64,000 bases of DNA, taken from NCBI GenBank assembly GCA_002007465.1, contig LNAC01000038.1:6496280-6560279 (forward strand), in the 5' to 3' direction. Shown here one piece after another: positions 34,757 through 46,370 of the stretch (its first letter is position 1; each line of letters begins with the position of its first letter). The position numbers were made by a program, and so were the translations under genes. The notes beneath the pieces were generated by a model that did no database searches, was not told where the DNA came from, and was given only the letters and a program-made list of their open reading frames with translations. The DNA comes from Ailurus styani (Eukaryota > Chordata > Mammalia > Carnivora > Ailuridae).

Positions 34757-35689
34757 GTTCTTCTGTAATATTATAAGATGTTCCCTCAAGGCAAATTAAA
34801 TTATACCAAATGTACTTTGGATTGTGTCTTCCAATACCTAGCACCATACCATGTTGATCCTTTATAATTGATAGCTATATTTTTTCTAACAATCAGTTGA
34901 GTAAGTTAAATTTATTTGATTCCGAAGAGAGCATGCTCTAAGTGGAAACATATTACCTGATAACTAAAAACAACAACATATATTTATTTCCTAAAATAAG
35001 AGGAATAATGAGCACACAAAATTGGTACAGTAAAATTAGATATGGGGTCTCAAATGGGATAATTTGACCTAGAATTTTGCAAAAAACCATGTCTTTCAGT
35101 TGAGATAGTAAGTTGATTTTCTTGAAGTAAAAAAAAATAATAGTTCATTTGGTATTTCAGAATTAATTTTATTTATTAGCAAGTTGGTTTTATTTGTGAA
35201 ACATTTCATTCAGAAGATGTGAAATTATAATAATGCTGCTGCTGCTAATGATTTTGGTAAGCAATCGAAACAAAAGAAGAATTCATTGGATTATCAAATC
35301 AAATTAAGTGTGGAAAGGGAGGAATGAAAGGAGCAAGGGAAGCAACTGGGCCTTCTGTGCCCATGAAAACAAGAATTAGGGGCTTAGGTACATTAGTACC
35401 TAAGGTACACTATTAGTACATTAGGTACACTATTATCTCTCACTCACTCCTCTCTCCTCTCTTGGTTTCGACTAAGCCTCCTTAACCTGAAGCAAAAGAG
35501 GAATATATAAAGTTCAGATTTAACATCTTCCAATCCAGAAAACAAATGATAGTATTTTCTAAGTTGAGTCTGAAAAATTCTGGGAATGGACTCTAATTTA
35601 CCTGGCTGAGGCCAGGTGCCTAACACTGGACCATTCATCTGTGGAGTCAGTTGTTATTATCAAGACGTAAAGGTCAAACACATGCCTCT
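34757..35689. other. Unique intron 1 sequence
   Basis: Nothing recognisable apart from a small GCT run at 35235-35246 and repeated ATTAGTACA-type units at 35380-35440. Confidence 0.5.
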
Positions 35690-35830
35690 AACCTGGTCTC
35701 ATCCCTTATTGTTTGTGAGATTTGGGGATATTTACTCAGTCTCAACTACTTCCCATAAAAGAGAATAATTAATATCTGACTCACAAGGTATTGTTTGAAC
35801 TTTAGTCAGTACAAAGTAATAGTTATTTGT
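35690..35830 (+). mobile_element. MIR fragment
   Basis: It matches the MIR middle (TTTGTGAGATTTGGGGATAT, then CTCAGTCTCAACTACTTCCC). Confidence 0.55.
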
Positions 35831-35834
35831 ATCA

Positions 35835-35975
35835 CAAGGACTTTATTTTACTTATAAAACAGCATATACCTACAAGGAAACTGAGGTGTGAAGAATTTAA
35901 GTCATTTAACAGATCTACAGATAGTAAGTATTGGAACAAATTTTTGGACACACAGTCTAAAATAGTATGTTTTAC
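35835..35975 (+). mobile_element. MIR fragment
   Basis: It contains AAGGAAACTGAGGTGTGAAG followed by a CATTTAACAGATCTACAGAT block, as in MIR. Confidence 0.65.
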
Positions 35976-36081
35976 AAAAGATAATATATGTAAAGAAGTT
36001 AGTATAGTGCTAGCATACAAATTTTCAATATGTTAATGTCATCATCATCATCATCAACCATGGTTGCTTCTACTATAACTG

Positions 36082-36125
36082 TGTGTGTATGTGTGTGTGT
36101 GTATTTGTATATATAAATGTATATA
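36082..36125 (+). repeat. (TG)n / TA-rich microsatellite
   Basis: An interrupted TG array running into TATATA. Confidence 0.85.
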
Positions 36126-36500
36126 TGTCAGATAGGGAATGGTGATTGACAGATAATAGTATGGATGCTTGCTGTGGTCCAGAGCTACTGGCTCTGTTCA
36201 GCACATTTGTACTCTAATTTCCATGCCTGTTTTTTTTTTAAAATCTTACTTAACAAAATACATGTTTATATGGTCACAAATCCACACACTCTGAAATAGG
36301 AGAAATCAAAATCACATTACTTTTTGACTCTGAAATCTCAGGTGACGGTACTTATCTTTTAGCAAGACTTTATGTGGCTATTCATAATCCTATAAACTGC
36401 AGGAAATTGGTAAATTTAACCACAACAGATGTAAAGCTCTGAAATAAATATCAGACAACTACAATGTCAAAAAGTGTTTAGAAAAAGTGCAATAGCAAAG
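36126..36500. other. Unique sequence
   Basis: Nothing recognisable. Confidence 0.5.
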
Positions 36501-36501
36501 T

Positions 36502-36516
36502 ACCCTCTAGTGGCCA
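36502..36516 (-). promoter_or_regulatory. Candidate CTCF motif (reverse orientation)
   Basis: ACCCTCTAGTGGCCA agrees with the reverse CTCF core (GCCCCCTGGTGGCCA) at 12 of 15 positions. It lies about 2.2 kb upstream of CDH9 exon 2 in intron 1. Motif evidence only. Confidence 0.25.
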
Positions 36517-36520
36517 CTAG

Positions 36521-37159
36521 CTCAGAACATTCCCTGCATTTTGTTGAACAGTGTTAGTGCCGTGGGAAACGAGCAGCCAGAGAATCTCAAGAACAGCTGG
36601 TATGTCACTTTGATAAAGTACAACAAATTCCTTAGCTGACCACACTGGTCACCTTTTTTTCCCCCACTGGTAGATCTCTTTTGACTATCATCCTTACTGA
36701 CGACTCTTGCAAGAGAAATTGGAGAGCATTTTTCATTTCCTGTAGTCTCTTCTAACTCTGATGCCCATTTTGGGTGGAATATAACCCTGTAAGCAAAAAA
36801 ATCCAGTTGTATTAGATCCAGAGACTTAGGCAGAGGCCAGGATCCCGTAGACCTTTGTAAGCTGGAGAAAAAATTTGCATTCATTTTCAGTGCAGCGGAA
36901 ATGAGTTGGAAGATTTTAACATGGAATGTTTAGGGAAAGTCAGTTTGACTTCAGAGTGGACGACAGTTGGAGGGTAGGCAGGAAATCTGGTTAAGGAGGG
37001 AGATCAGTTAGAGTCAATCTGTCTAGTCAAGAAAGAGATGGCAATGGCATATAGAGAGGTGGTTTGTGGTGGACACTGATACTGTTCTCAGGTTCTCCTT
37101 CATTCTTTAATATGCACACACACATGAACACACACACATGCACACACACTACATGCACT
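36521..37159. other. Unique sequence
   Basis: Contains a 120-codon minus frame (36522-36884) without a recognised motif, and AC-rich sequence at 37100-37150. No gene call. Confidence 0.45.
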
Positions 37160-37530
37160 ACAATTTCTGCATGCTTTTGTCTCTAATGACCTGCACCTGC
37201 AACTCTCTTTGGCGGACTTCCCTTGGCTACTGGAACCACTTTGCTCACATGCACCGGGGGGCGCCTAAAGTGCCTGCAAGTTTAAAATCATCTCCCATAA
37301 AGTCCCTTAGCCACTGTCTAACAGGTGCAGAAGTATGGAAATTCATGCTTTATTTACATCCCAAAGTTCCCCTACAGAATTTTGCTGAGGCTGGAACTTC
37401 AAAATTACATCCTGTTTGGATTCTTCTTTCTGTACTGCTTTCCCTCTCATTTCCTGACCTGGAAGCAATTTATTAACCAATCACTTGCATATAAATCCTT
37501 GCCTCAGGATCCACTTCTTAGGTCTCAAGA
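37160..37530 (+). mobile_element. Ancient LTR-like repeat (family uncertain)
   Basis: The 3' end AATCACTTGCATATAAATCC, then TTGCCTCAGGATCCACTTCT, is typical of an old dispersed repeat that ends in a polyadenylation-like segment. The two overlapping plus frames here (37138-37537) belong to it and are not genes. Confidence 0.5.
37251..37267 (+). promoter_or_regulatory. Candidate CTCF motif (forward orientation)
   Basis: GCACCGGGGGGCGCCTA matches the CTCF core CCACCAGGGGGCGC at 12 of 14 positions, and it is a rare G-run in an AT-rich region. It points the opposite way to the site at 36502. Confidence 0.35.
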
Positions 37531-37879
37531 CCCATGAGGTGAATATAACCCACATTTTGACATATCAAGAAGAGTAGACACTACTTTCTCATGTATTAAT
37601 TATGGAAGGTCCCAAAAAAGACAACTAAAATATAACTTTTAGATTATTAGTTTGTGAATGGAGTAGATTATTGTGCCATTTGGGGGAGTGTTGCTTATAG
37701 TGAGGAAAAGATGATCTATTAGAAAAATGAAGAATCATGTTTTTTTCTTATTTGTGGTCACTTTTATTCTGCTACCATTAATAACATTTCTGCATATTAA
37801 TCATAGGAAGCAGATGATTCACTGTCCTATTAATCTAATTTAATATAATATATATATTTATGACAACTACTTAAAATGG

Positions 37880-38020
37880 GTTCTTCTATAATCCCTCATA
37901 TTATGATAAGGAAACTGAGGCACAGAGAGGTGAGATGACTTGCCCAAGTTTATGTAAGTAGAGTCAGAAGAATTGAGAATTGAATCCAGGTATGCTCTTG
38001 CATCGGGCTCCACTTCTGGC
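37880..38020 (+). mobile_element. MIR fragment
   Basis: It carries the MIR core AAGGAAACTGAGGCACAGAG, then GTGAGATGACTTGCCCAAG. Confidence 0.9.
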
Positions 38021-38029
38021 AACCAACAT

Positions 38030-38290
38030 TTATTCTAATGTGCATTCTGTGTTCTAGACACTATTCTGAGTCTTTTTTCAAGCACTGTTTATTTAACTCC
38101 CATCACAGAAATGCTACAAGGAAGGTATGAAGACATTAGAGGAGTAAGCTGAGGCTTTATTTGTTGAAGTAAACCGTTAATATCACAAGGTGGTAGGCAC
38201 CTGTGGGGAAGGTGGAAGGCATGCATCCAGGATTTGAATTCTGTTGGACTGATGTCAATGCTTCTGATATTAATTGTACTGCTGCTAAGT
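38030..38290 (+). mobile_element. MIR fragment (second, adjacent)
   Basis: It reads AGACACTATTCTGAGTC and CAAGCACTGTTTATTTAACTC, then an internal AGGAAGGTATGAAGAC segment. More decayed than the copy before it. Confidence 0.6.
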
Positions 38291-39639
38291 AATGTTGCTC
38301 CATATGCGCCCACCTGGGGCCTCCTTCACGTGCGCTAAGCGCTTGCCCAATTCAGGATCTTTATTCACAATCTGACCTGGAACGATCTTTACTTGGTTCA
38401 TTTGGAGCCATCCCCATGTTTTCAGTCTCTCTATCATATTCTCTTTTCTTGAAGAGTTTTCTATAACAACTTTTTCAAAAGCAGCTTATCCTATTTTGGT
38501 TTCTATTGATTTCTTTCATACCATCCATTTATTAACTGCATATTGTTTACCATGATTTTAATGATGTCTTTCATTTAGTGGATTATATGTTTATTGACTG
38601 TTTTCTCTAGTTATGGTATAACTTGAATGGTGGTAGGATATTTTGTAAATCACTGTGTTCTGCTTGAGTCAGATCACAAATGAGATCGACTTGAAATTCC
38701 ATTGCATAAACAAGCTAATAGAGATATGGGAAGAGCTGAACTGGGAGGAAATGTGCTTGTGAAAGAACTCTAGTGGGTTTTTTTCCTAACAAATGAACTA
38801 CGACTCCTATTTCCAGTGACATAAGAGTAATAGGCATAAAAATGTGCATAACGTGGGATTAAGTATGAACTTCATTATAGGGTAGGTATAAATTATAGAC
38901 TGTTTGAACTTGAATCCCTTTCACGAAATATATTCTTCATTTCCCCTTAATTCTTAGCATAATTCTTTCACATTTAGGAAATATTAGTATACTCCTCCTG
39001 TGGCCAATTTAACACCCATACATTCCTCTGCTCTTAGACAAAAGTACACATTATGAAATGTTTTTTATTGCATTTTGTTTTAAAGTTAGCAAGCTCATAT
39101 CTCATGGGGTTTATTAAAAGTTCTTCCTATCCTTTATTCATTCAATAGCAACAAGCTGATTACTAAATTTTCTATGCTTAATTATCTCTATCAACCTTAA
39201 ATGTTCTGCATTTTAATCATATTTTTGTTGATAAATAAATACCATCAGATGCATTATAAAGCACAATATTTTAAATTTGCTTTAACTCTGATTTTGTAAT
39301 CAGGGAATTCACTTGAATCTTGTTAACTTTAAAAACTGAAAATTGTTTTATTATTACTCCCTTGTTCCCATAATTATATTTCAATTGCATTTGACAAAAA
39401 TGGCTCTTGGCTATTTGTGAATCAAAAAAATGTGCATTATTGTAAGTAAGTAGGATGTTCAGCATATAAAATCCACATCTAAAGTTAAATTATATCATTA
39501 TTTCTTATCCCTATAGTGTAAACTCAGATGAACTATTTTAAAAATTGCAACCTTTTTTCAGGCAGTTTCTCAGATGAAATGTACATATAACACAAGTGTA
39601 TATGATTAATTTTAGTATCTTATTATACTGTTTGTAATC
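38291..39639. other. Unique AT-rich sequence
   Basis: Nothing recognisable. Confidence 0.5.
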
Positions 39640-39840
39640 AACAAAGTACTTCCACATGCATTAACTTATTTATCTTTTTAAAAAATGTGGATATGGTAAT
39701 ATAATTTAAATCTTTTTCCAAATAAGATATATGAGGATTGGAGAGGTGAAGAAAGCTGTCTGGATTGCCCAATTTGTGGCCTGAGCAAAAGTGATACTCA
39801 TATTGTTTGATTCCTTGGCCAGTGATCATTCCAACATACT
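39640..39840 (+). mobile_element. MIR-like fragment
   Basis: Weak match: ACATGCATTAACTTATTTAT, then TATGAGGATTGGAGAGGTGA. Confidence 0.45.
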
Positions 39841-41480
39841 ATTGTGGGTTTTTTATTTATATCAGTTGGAGAGACAAGTCTGACAGCTCAGTTAGGTAAA
39901 TAACACATATATAAAGAACAAATTCTATAAATTTGAATAGACATTAAAATTATGAGTCTTACATAATCAAGGAACTATTTACGGATATATGTTTTAACAT
40001 ATCTGTTTTTCATAGTAATTGATGATTCTTACACTTATTATATAAATATATGTGTGCATACATATGAATATATATAGTTGATTATTTGTTTGTTATGATT
40101 ATTCAGTATATATTTAAGATCTCTAAAATAATTTATGGATTTTTTTCAATAACCTTACATTCAATCATTGTCACATTGCAATTTGTGATTTTACCCTTAC
40201 CTCAATAATTGTTATACAGTGATCTCAAGAAAAACAGAAATTGTTGGAAGAAATATGAGCTGCCACCTTTGTATAAGGATTTCTGAATAGTTAGCATAAG
40301 TAAACTCTCAGTTTTTAGTATTTAGCTTTAGGTCATTAGAAAACTGGCAGGATAGACTGGTATCAGAAAAGAAGCTCTTGAATCAGGTTTGCCAGTGTCC
40401 TATCAAAAGAACAATAATAACATTGTATATAATATAAAGACATATATAAAATACATAGAATTATATAATATAAAGAGAAGTAAACAACTTATTTCCAGAA
40501 TCTGAGAAAAATAATCACAATCTGTAAGGATAGTGAAGCTAGATTAGGAAAATAAATAATGATTGATGACTCTCTGATATATGAAAAATCCATCGACTTT
40601 CAATGAAAAAGAAATAGATAAGCAAGTTCTTCCCAGTATTGGTCCCCTGAATGGAGATCAGAAGGATCAAAACTTTTGTATAATCTTCTTCTACAAAGAT
40701 ACCGCCTTTGGAGTTTGCCCTGATACTTTTGTATCTATTCAATATATGCACGCCCTGTCATATAATAGGATCGGGGAGGAAAGGAGGCAATTTAGGGGGT
40801 ACTATTTTGTTTATTAATTTGGAGTTACACCTTATAAGTGTATCATTATAGTTAGTGTCAGAGATGGAAAAATTGACTGTTAAGTGAGAGCTGTCCATAT
40901 TCAGGACTTAAGAATGTTGGCTAATGAGGTATTAGTGGCGTAGGGGGGCAGGTAGGATTCGATAGTATCATAAACAAATAGTGGCATTTTTAGTCAATGT
41001 GTTCTTAGACACTAGAAACTAGATTAAAAATTTAAAAGTTGGCATGGAAAAATGACATACAGCATGAAATTGGGTTATAATAAAGCCTGTGGGAATGCAC
41101 ACCATCCTATCACACAAACACGTGCAATAACACTTTCACCTGAGGGTGAAAACACACACACAGAAAAACAAAACAAAACAAAACACCTCACAAAGCACAA
41201 TAGAGAGTCCATGAAAACGTTGGAAGTCTGATGCAGAGAGGGCTTTAAATGAGGAAGAGCAATTAAGCTAGTATAGTGTGGAAGAACACGAGAATCTCAA
41301 CACCTCTCACAATCAGGTGAATTTCTTAAATACCTGACAAAAGGAGAAAAAAAAAGACAACAAATTTTATGGAGAATGAGTGAATAACATTGGTAAATAA
41401 GAACTATTCTTCAAAACTAGTGACAAAATAGTGGACATATGTTAAGTATTTAAAAAGAAGTACAAAGAAATTATGGACAT
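39841..41480. other. Unique AT-rich sequence
   Basis: Nothing recognisable. An (AAAAC)n low-complexity stretch lies at about 41165-41186. Confidence 0.5.
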
Positions 41481-41499
41481 GTCTTCATTCATTGTCTAA

Positions 41500-41600
41500 A
41501 CAAATTGATAAAAAATCATGCCAACTGCAAAGACTGTTCTAGGCACTGAGGACACAATGATGAATTAAACAAAGTGCCTTACCTTGTAGAAATGGTAGCA
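41500..41600 (+). mobile_element. Ancient interspersed repeat fragment
   Basis: It contains TTCTAGGCACTGAGGACACAATGATG-type sequence, the same family as 8752, 45150 and 48320. Confidence 0.5.
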
Positions 41601-41759
41601 GAAGACAAATTATCATCCACAACAAACAAATAAACCAGGAGATAATTTCAAAACTTACTGTAAATTTACATAGATGAGGACAACATGATTTTTGCAAAAG
41701 GATAGACACATACATCGACTGAACAGAATAGAGAGTACAGAATTTGCTCCACAAAAATT

Positions 41760-42110
41760 TAGTGAGCTAATAGTTGTAACAGGGCAAAGGCAATTCAATA
41801 GAGAAAAGATAACTTTCTCAACAAATTTTGCTGGAACAGCTAGACATCCACATGCAAATACTTTTAAATGAATCTAGATACAAAACGTGTATCTTACACA
41901 TGGAAAACTCAAAATGGTTTTGATTCAAAAACTGATGTTGATGTGGAAAAACAGGAACTCTCCTTCACTGCTAGTGGGAATGCACTGTGATCCAAGCCAG
42001 CCAAAAGACTATTTGGAAGTCTTTTACAAAGCTAACCATAGTAGATATATATCTAATTGACTGAAAAATAATATCCATACAAAAACTCGCATTAATGCTT
42101 ATAAAAATCT
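41760..42110 (+). mobile_element. LINE-1 ORF2/3' remnant, old
   Basis: It carries phrases such as GGAACAGCTAGACATCCACA and GAACTCTCCTTCACTGCTAG, then TTTTACAAAGCTAACCATAG, in the usual L1 order. No intact frame. Confidence 0.75.
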
Positions 42111-42186
42111 TATTCAAAATCTCCACAAACCAGGGGGGTGGGAGGGTAGAGATTAGTAAATTGTAGTGTAAGCCCTGACAGTTGGG

Positions 42187-42381
42187 TTTCCTTTTTCTCC
42201 CTTCTTCTTCTTCTTCTTTCTTCTTCTTTCTTCTTCTTTCTTCTTCTTTCTTCTTCTTTCTTCTTCCTTCTTCTTCCTTCTTCTTCCTTCTTCTTCCTTC
42301 TTCTTTCTTCTTTCTTCTTCTTCCTTCTTCCTTCCTTCTTCCTTCTTCCTTCTTCCTTCTTCCTTCTTCTTCTTCTCTTTT
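42187..42381 (+). repeat. 195-bp uninterrupted pyrimidine tract, (TTC/TTCC/TTTC)n
   Basis: Every base from 42187 to 42381 is C or T. The unit drifts from CTTCTTT to CTTCCTT. The long charged 'protein' on the minus strand (about 108 codons of K, R and E) is only the translation of this tract. Confidence 0.98.
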
Positions 42382-42879
42382 GTAACGAAATTGTGTGACT
42401 ATCCTCTTCCACTATGGTTATCTCAAATAAACACATTGCCAGTCACATAACTAGATAAAAAACAGGATTCCCCTTCACCCTCCTCTGAGGATCCTTTGTT
42501 TTGGAGAGGATCCTTTTGATTTAGATAACTTATCATTTAGGCTGCTTGTGTGTCTTTTAACCAGTGTTAAATTCCTGATCTTTTTTTTTAAAATCACCAG
42601 TAAATGGTGAACCTGAGAAACCCTGAGCTCTTACCATTAACCACAATAAATGCAGAACCTCAGTTCCCTCCACCCACCCACCCACCCAGCTCTGCCCTTG
42701 CTTCCTCCCCATCCACCTTTGCCTCCTCCCCAGGACCTCATTGGTACCCCAGGTGCTCCTTGTGCATTCCTTGTGCCTTCCAGGAGCTGTGAGTACTTAA
42801 CCTTTTTTTTCCCCCAAAGTTTCCAGATGGCTATTGCTGAGGGTGCTGGTCAGTTTACGATATTCGTTATGGATAGGTT
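42382..42879. other. Unique sequence
   Basis: Contains a C-rich patch (CCACCCACCCACCC) at 42670-42690. No gene recognised. Confidence 0.5.
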
Positions 42880-43255
42880 GAGAGTGGTATAAAACATAGG
42901 TGAGTGCATAAACAAATTATGGTATATTCACTTAATAGAATATTATCAGAGATAAAATCAAGTATTAAAAAAAGGAACTTAAATAAATAGTACTAAGCGA
43001 GAGAATCCAGCCTGAAAAGGCTACATACGGATTGATTCAAAACTACGTATATGATATTTTGAAATAGGGAAAGCTATAAAGACAGTAAAAAGATCAGTGG
43101 TTGCCAGTTGTTTGGGTTGGGGGTAGGAAGGGGTATAGGGATAAATTGGTGAACAAAAAGGAACTTTTGAGCAGTGAATTCTGTGCGATATTATGCATTT
43201 GTCAAAACCCACACATCTTCACAACACGGAGTGAACGACAGTGTATGCAAATAAG
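42880..43255 (+). mobile_element. LINE-1 3' UTR remnant, old
   Basis: It contains AAATTATGGTATATTCACTT, then GATCAGTGGTTGCCAGTTG and TTTTGAGCAGTGAATTCTG. Same orientation as the fragment at 41760, from which it is separated by the pyrimidine tract. Confidence 0.7.
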
Positions 43256-43779
43256 AAGAAATCACTTTGGAGTTGGGGGCTGGAGGAATTGAGCTCCAAG
43301 AAGGAATGCAGACTCTGACGAGAGTCTAACTTATAACGAATGTCTGAAACAACTTCACTGAAGGGAGGGGGAAGAAGATGTGCTGACTTAAATAACTCTG
43401 AAAGTGAGTGGAGTCTCTAAGATTAAATGGAAAGGGATGGCACATATGTGCTGCATTCTAGTTAATAAAGTTGTGTCTCCCGAGGATATAGGTGAACAAT
43501 TCTTTTACTGCTATGCATGGATACTGAAATGAACAATTAAGTAAGTAGATGACGGATATTGGGAGTCAGGTTTCTTACTGTTGTTATGGGAATTTACAGA
43601 TAAGCAAAGGGGAGAACAGTATAATTCATGTGATGATGGCTTAGAATTGGAGGCATTAATGAAAACCCATATACTCTAATATGTTTATGGATGGCTATGT
43701 ATTGAAATAGTTGTAGATTTGAACATATATACAAGTTAGTATGCACACATATATATTCTTTACTCTGTCAGCTGAGATG
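43256..43779. other. Unique sequence
   Basis: Nothing recognisable. Confidence 0.5.
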
Positions 43780-45125
43780 GCCTAGCCCCAATGCCACCCA
43801 GTACCAATAAACTCATGTAGCACCCAGAGCTTGTTTCTGATATAATTTTCCAATTAAAGGAACCAGAGCTTCTTGAAGGAAATAGCTGATTTTAGGACTA
43901 GAGCTGGAAACATACGAGATGAGCCAGGAGCATCTTGCAAGGCCAGACAGTAAAGGAGTCTTAACAAACACATGAACACACACAGTACATTGACAGGTAT
44001 ATGGCAGAGGCTTGCAGGACAAAAAAAACCCTCAATGGCCAAAACTGGATTAATTTGAGCAAGAAACTAAATTATTGCATTATAATTGGTAATAAAAATA
44101 TCCACTAATTCAGGTTGATATAAACAAATGATTCAATCAATACATCATTGAGGAAGAGAAGACAAATCTCCCTTAGGTATGAATTCCAAATAATTTATAT
44201 ACAAACTGCCCTCAAGCAGGAAGATCCTATATTCCTACTTCATAAATGTGTGATGCACATAGTAACTTTTTTCCAAAGAGTATAGCATAAAAATTGGAAG
44301 AAAAAAGTATTTTTTATTTTTTTTAAAAGATTTTATTTATTTGACAGAGAGAGAGATCACAAGTAGGCAGAGAGGCAGGCAGAGAGAGAGGAGGAAGCAG
44401 GCTCCCCGCTGTGCGGGGAGCCCGATGTGGGCCTCGATCCCAGGACCCTGAGATCATGACCTGAGCCGAAGGTAGAGGCTTTAACCCACTGAGCCACCCA
44501 GGCGCCCGTATTTTTTATTTATTATTATTATTAATTTTTTTTAGTTTAGAAACCTGAAAAATACTCTCAGCCAGGTGATCAAAGTCGATATCAACAATAT
44601 TAAGTCAAGCTGATAGTAAATATCTTTGATATGATATCATGAAAATGGCACTTTACCTCCGTGGTCTCCTCTAAGCCAAACACAGGCTGATCAGAGAAGA
44701 ACATCAGACAGATTCCAGTAGAGGGGCACCCAACAAAATACCTGGCCAGTACTTCCCAGAACTATCTAGGTCATTAAAAGAAAGAGAAGTCTGAGAAACT
44801 GTCTTTGCCAAGAGAAGCCTAAGAAGACATGACTACTTAATGAAATGTGATATCCTGGATGGAATTCTGAAATGGAAAAATTATTAGATACAAACAAAGG
44901 AAATCTGAATAAACTATGGACTTCAGTTAATAACAATATATCAAAATAGATTCATTAATTGTAAAAAATGTATTTTACTAATATAGGTTAATAATAAATG
45001 AAACTAATTAAAGCATATATTGGAATATTATGTTGTGTTCTTAATTTTTCTGTGTTCAGAGCAGTGTTCACAATAGCCAATATGTGAATCTGAAACTATT
45101 CTAAAAATAAAATTGATTTAAGAAA
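43780..45125 (+). mobile_element. Ancient mammalian repeat, split by a SINE (family uncertain)
   Basis: Phrases such as ATGAACACACACAGTACATTGACAGG, then CAAGAGAAGCCTAAGAAGACATGAC, a GGATGGAATTCTGAAATGG block and the GTGAATCTGAAACTATTCTAAAAATAAA end follow a repeat I have seen in mammals; I am not sure of its name. Confidence 0.5.
44321..44507 (-). mobile_element. Can-SINE, young mustelid type
   Basis: Reverse orientation, ending GCCACCCAGGCGCCC. The duplication GTATTTTTTATTT is at 44308-44320 and 44508-44520. Confidence 0.96.
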
Positions 45126-45149
45126 AATAAAGTAAGTTTAATGGATAGA

Positions 45150-45900
45150 GAGGATAAATTATGTATGTTGGGGGGAGGTACTGTTATTTTCGATAATATG
45201 GTCAAAGAGGGGGAGTCTTGATAATGGTGCTATTTGAGCAGAAAGCTGAAGGGGCTTAAGGAGAGAGTTATGAGGATTTCAATGGGAACAGTGTCCCGAG
45301 AAAGGGACTAACAAAATGCAGACACTTAGCATTGAAGGGGTAGGGGAGGAAAGCATGTTCATGCTGGACCTTCAAGTCATAGAAAGGGCTAAGTGTATCT
45401 GCAGCTGAGTGAACAAGAGGATAGTCACAGATGATAAGCTTTAAGAGGCAGCAGAGTTCCAGAGTCTTACAAGCCATGACAAGGAGTTTTAACTTTTAAT
45501 AACATTGAAATCACATGAGGGCTTGTGGCAGAGGAGAATCTGACATAACTTAATGTTAAATGGGTAACTCTGACTGACATATGAAAAATGGACTTTACAA
45601 GGCAAGAAAGGAGACGGACAGAGAAAATGGTGAAGTGGTTATTCTCATTGGGATGAAATTAATGGAAGTGGAAGACATAGGAATGAATCCAAGGCTTTGG
45701 CTTGAACATCAGGTTATAGCTGCCATTTGCTGACGGGAGGCGTTGGAGAAATTCGATTTGTATGTGGGAGTAGGGAAGCAAGGTTTTGATTTAGAACATG
45801 CCTTATTCAATATCCAAGCGGAGATAACCCGTAGGTATTTGGACATGAGCTAAATGTGTAAGAGCAGGGGAAGGATAAGTAAATCATGCAACTTACATGT
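45150..45900 (+). mobile_element. Ancient interspersed repeat
   Basis: Contains TATTTGAGCAGAAAGCTGAAG, then AATATCCAAGCGGAGATAAC, a well-known decayed layout shared with 48320-48790. Confidence 0.5.
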
Positions 45901-46109
45901 AATATAACGACATCATGAAGTCATCAGAAAAATCTACATACTAATTCTTTTACCAAATATACACAAAATGCTTACTCTTCTAGACATTTTTCTAGTTGAA
46001 CAGAATAGCAGATTCCTTGAGCAGTCTACATTCTAGGGATATAGTCTATACACATATAACAGGAGTTATTTGTGACATCTCTGAAGAGATCATTGACAAT
46101 AGAAGCATT
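45901..46109. other. Unique sequence
   Basis: Nothing recognisable. Confidence 0.5.
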
Positions 46110-46330
46110 TTTTTCCTCTCTTTATCTATGAGTCTCTTTCTGTTGGGTTTTGTTGTTGTTGCAGTTGTTTGTTTTGTTTCTTAGATTCCATATATAAGTG
46201 AAATTACACGGCATTTATCTTTCTCTTCTGACTTATCTCATGTCACTTAGTGTAACTCCCTCTAGGTACATCCCTGTTGTCACAAATGGCAAGATTTCAT
46301 TTTTTTATGGCTTAATGTTTCACTATATAT
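46110..46330 (-). mobile_element. LINE-1 3' UTR fragment, antisense
   Basis: It includes TTTGTTTCTTAGATTCCATA, then TCATGTCACTTAGTGTAAC and CACAAATGGCAAGATTTCAT. It is followed by a TA-rich stretch at 46325-46370. Confidence 0.85.
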
Positions 46331-46370
46331 GATATGATGTAACATATATATCATATATATATATATCACA

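Noticed and set aside
34554..34799. Glu-rich and Ser-rich frames on both strands
   Set aside because: They read through the 39-bp pyrimidine tract in CDH9 intron 1.
36522..36884. 120-codon minus frame in intron 1
   Set aside because: It is the longest anonymous frame in the region but lacks a recognisable domain, splice context or biased composition.
42110..42436. 108-codon minus-strand frame rich in Lys, Arg and Glu
   Set aside because: It is the translation of the 195-bp polypyrimidine tract; there is no start context and no other sequence feature.
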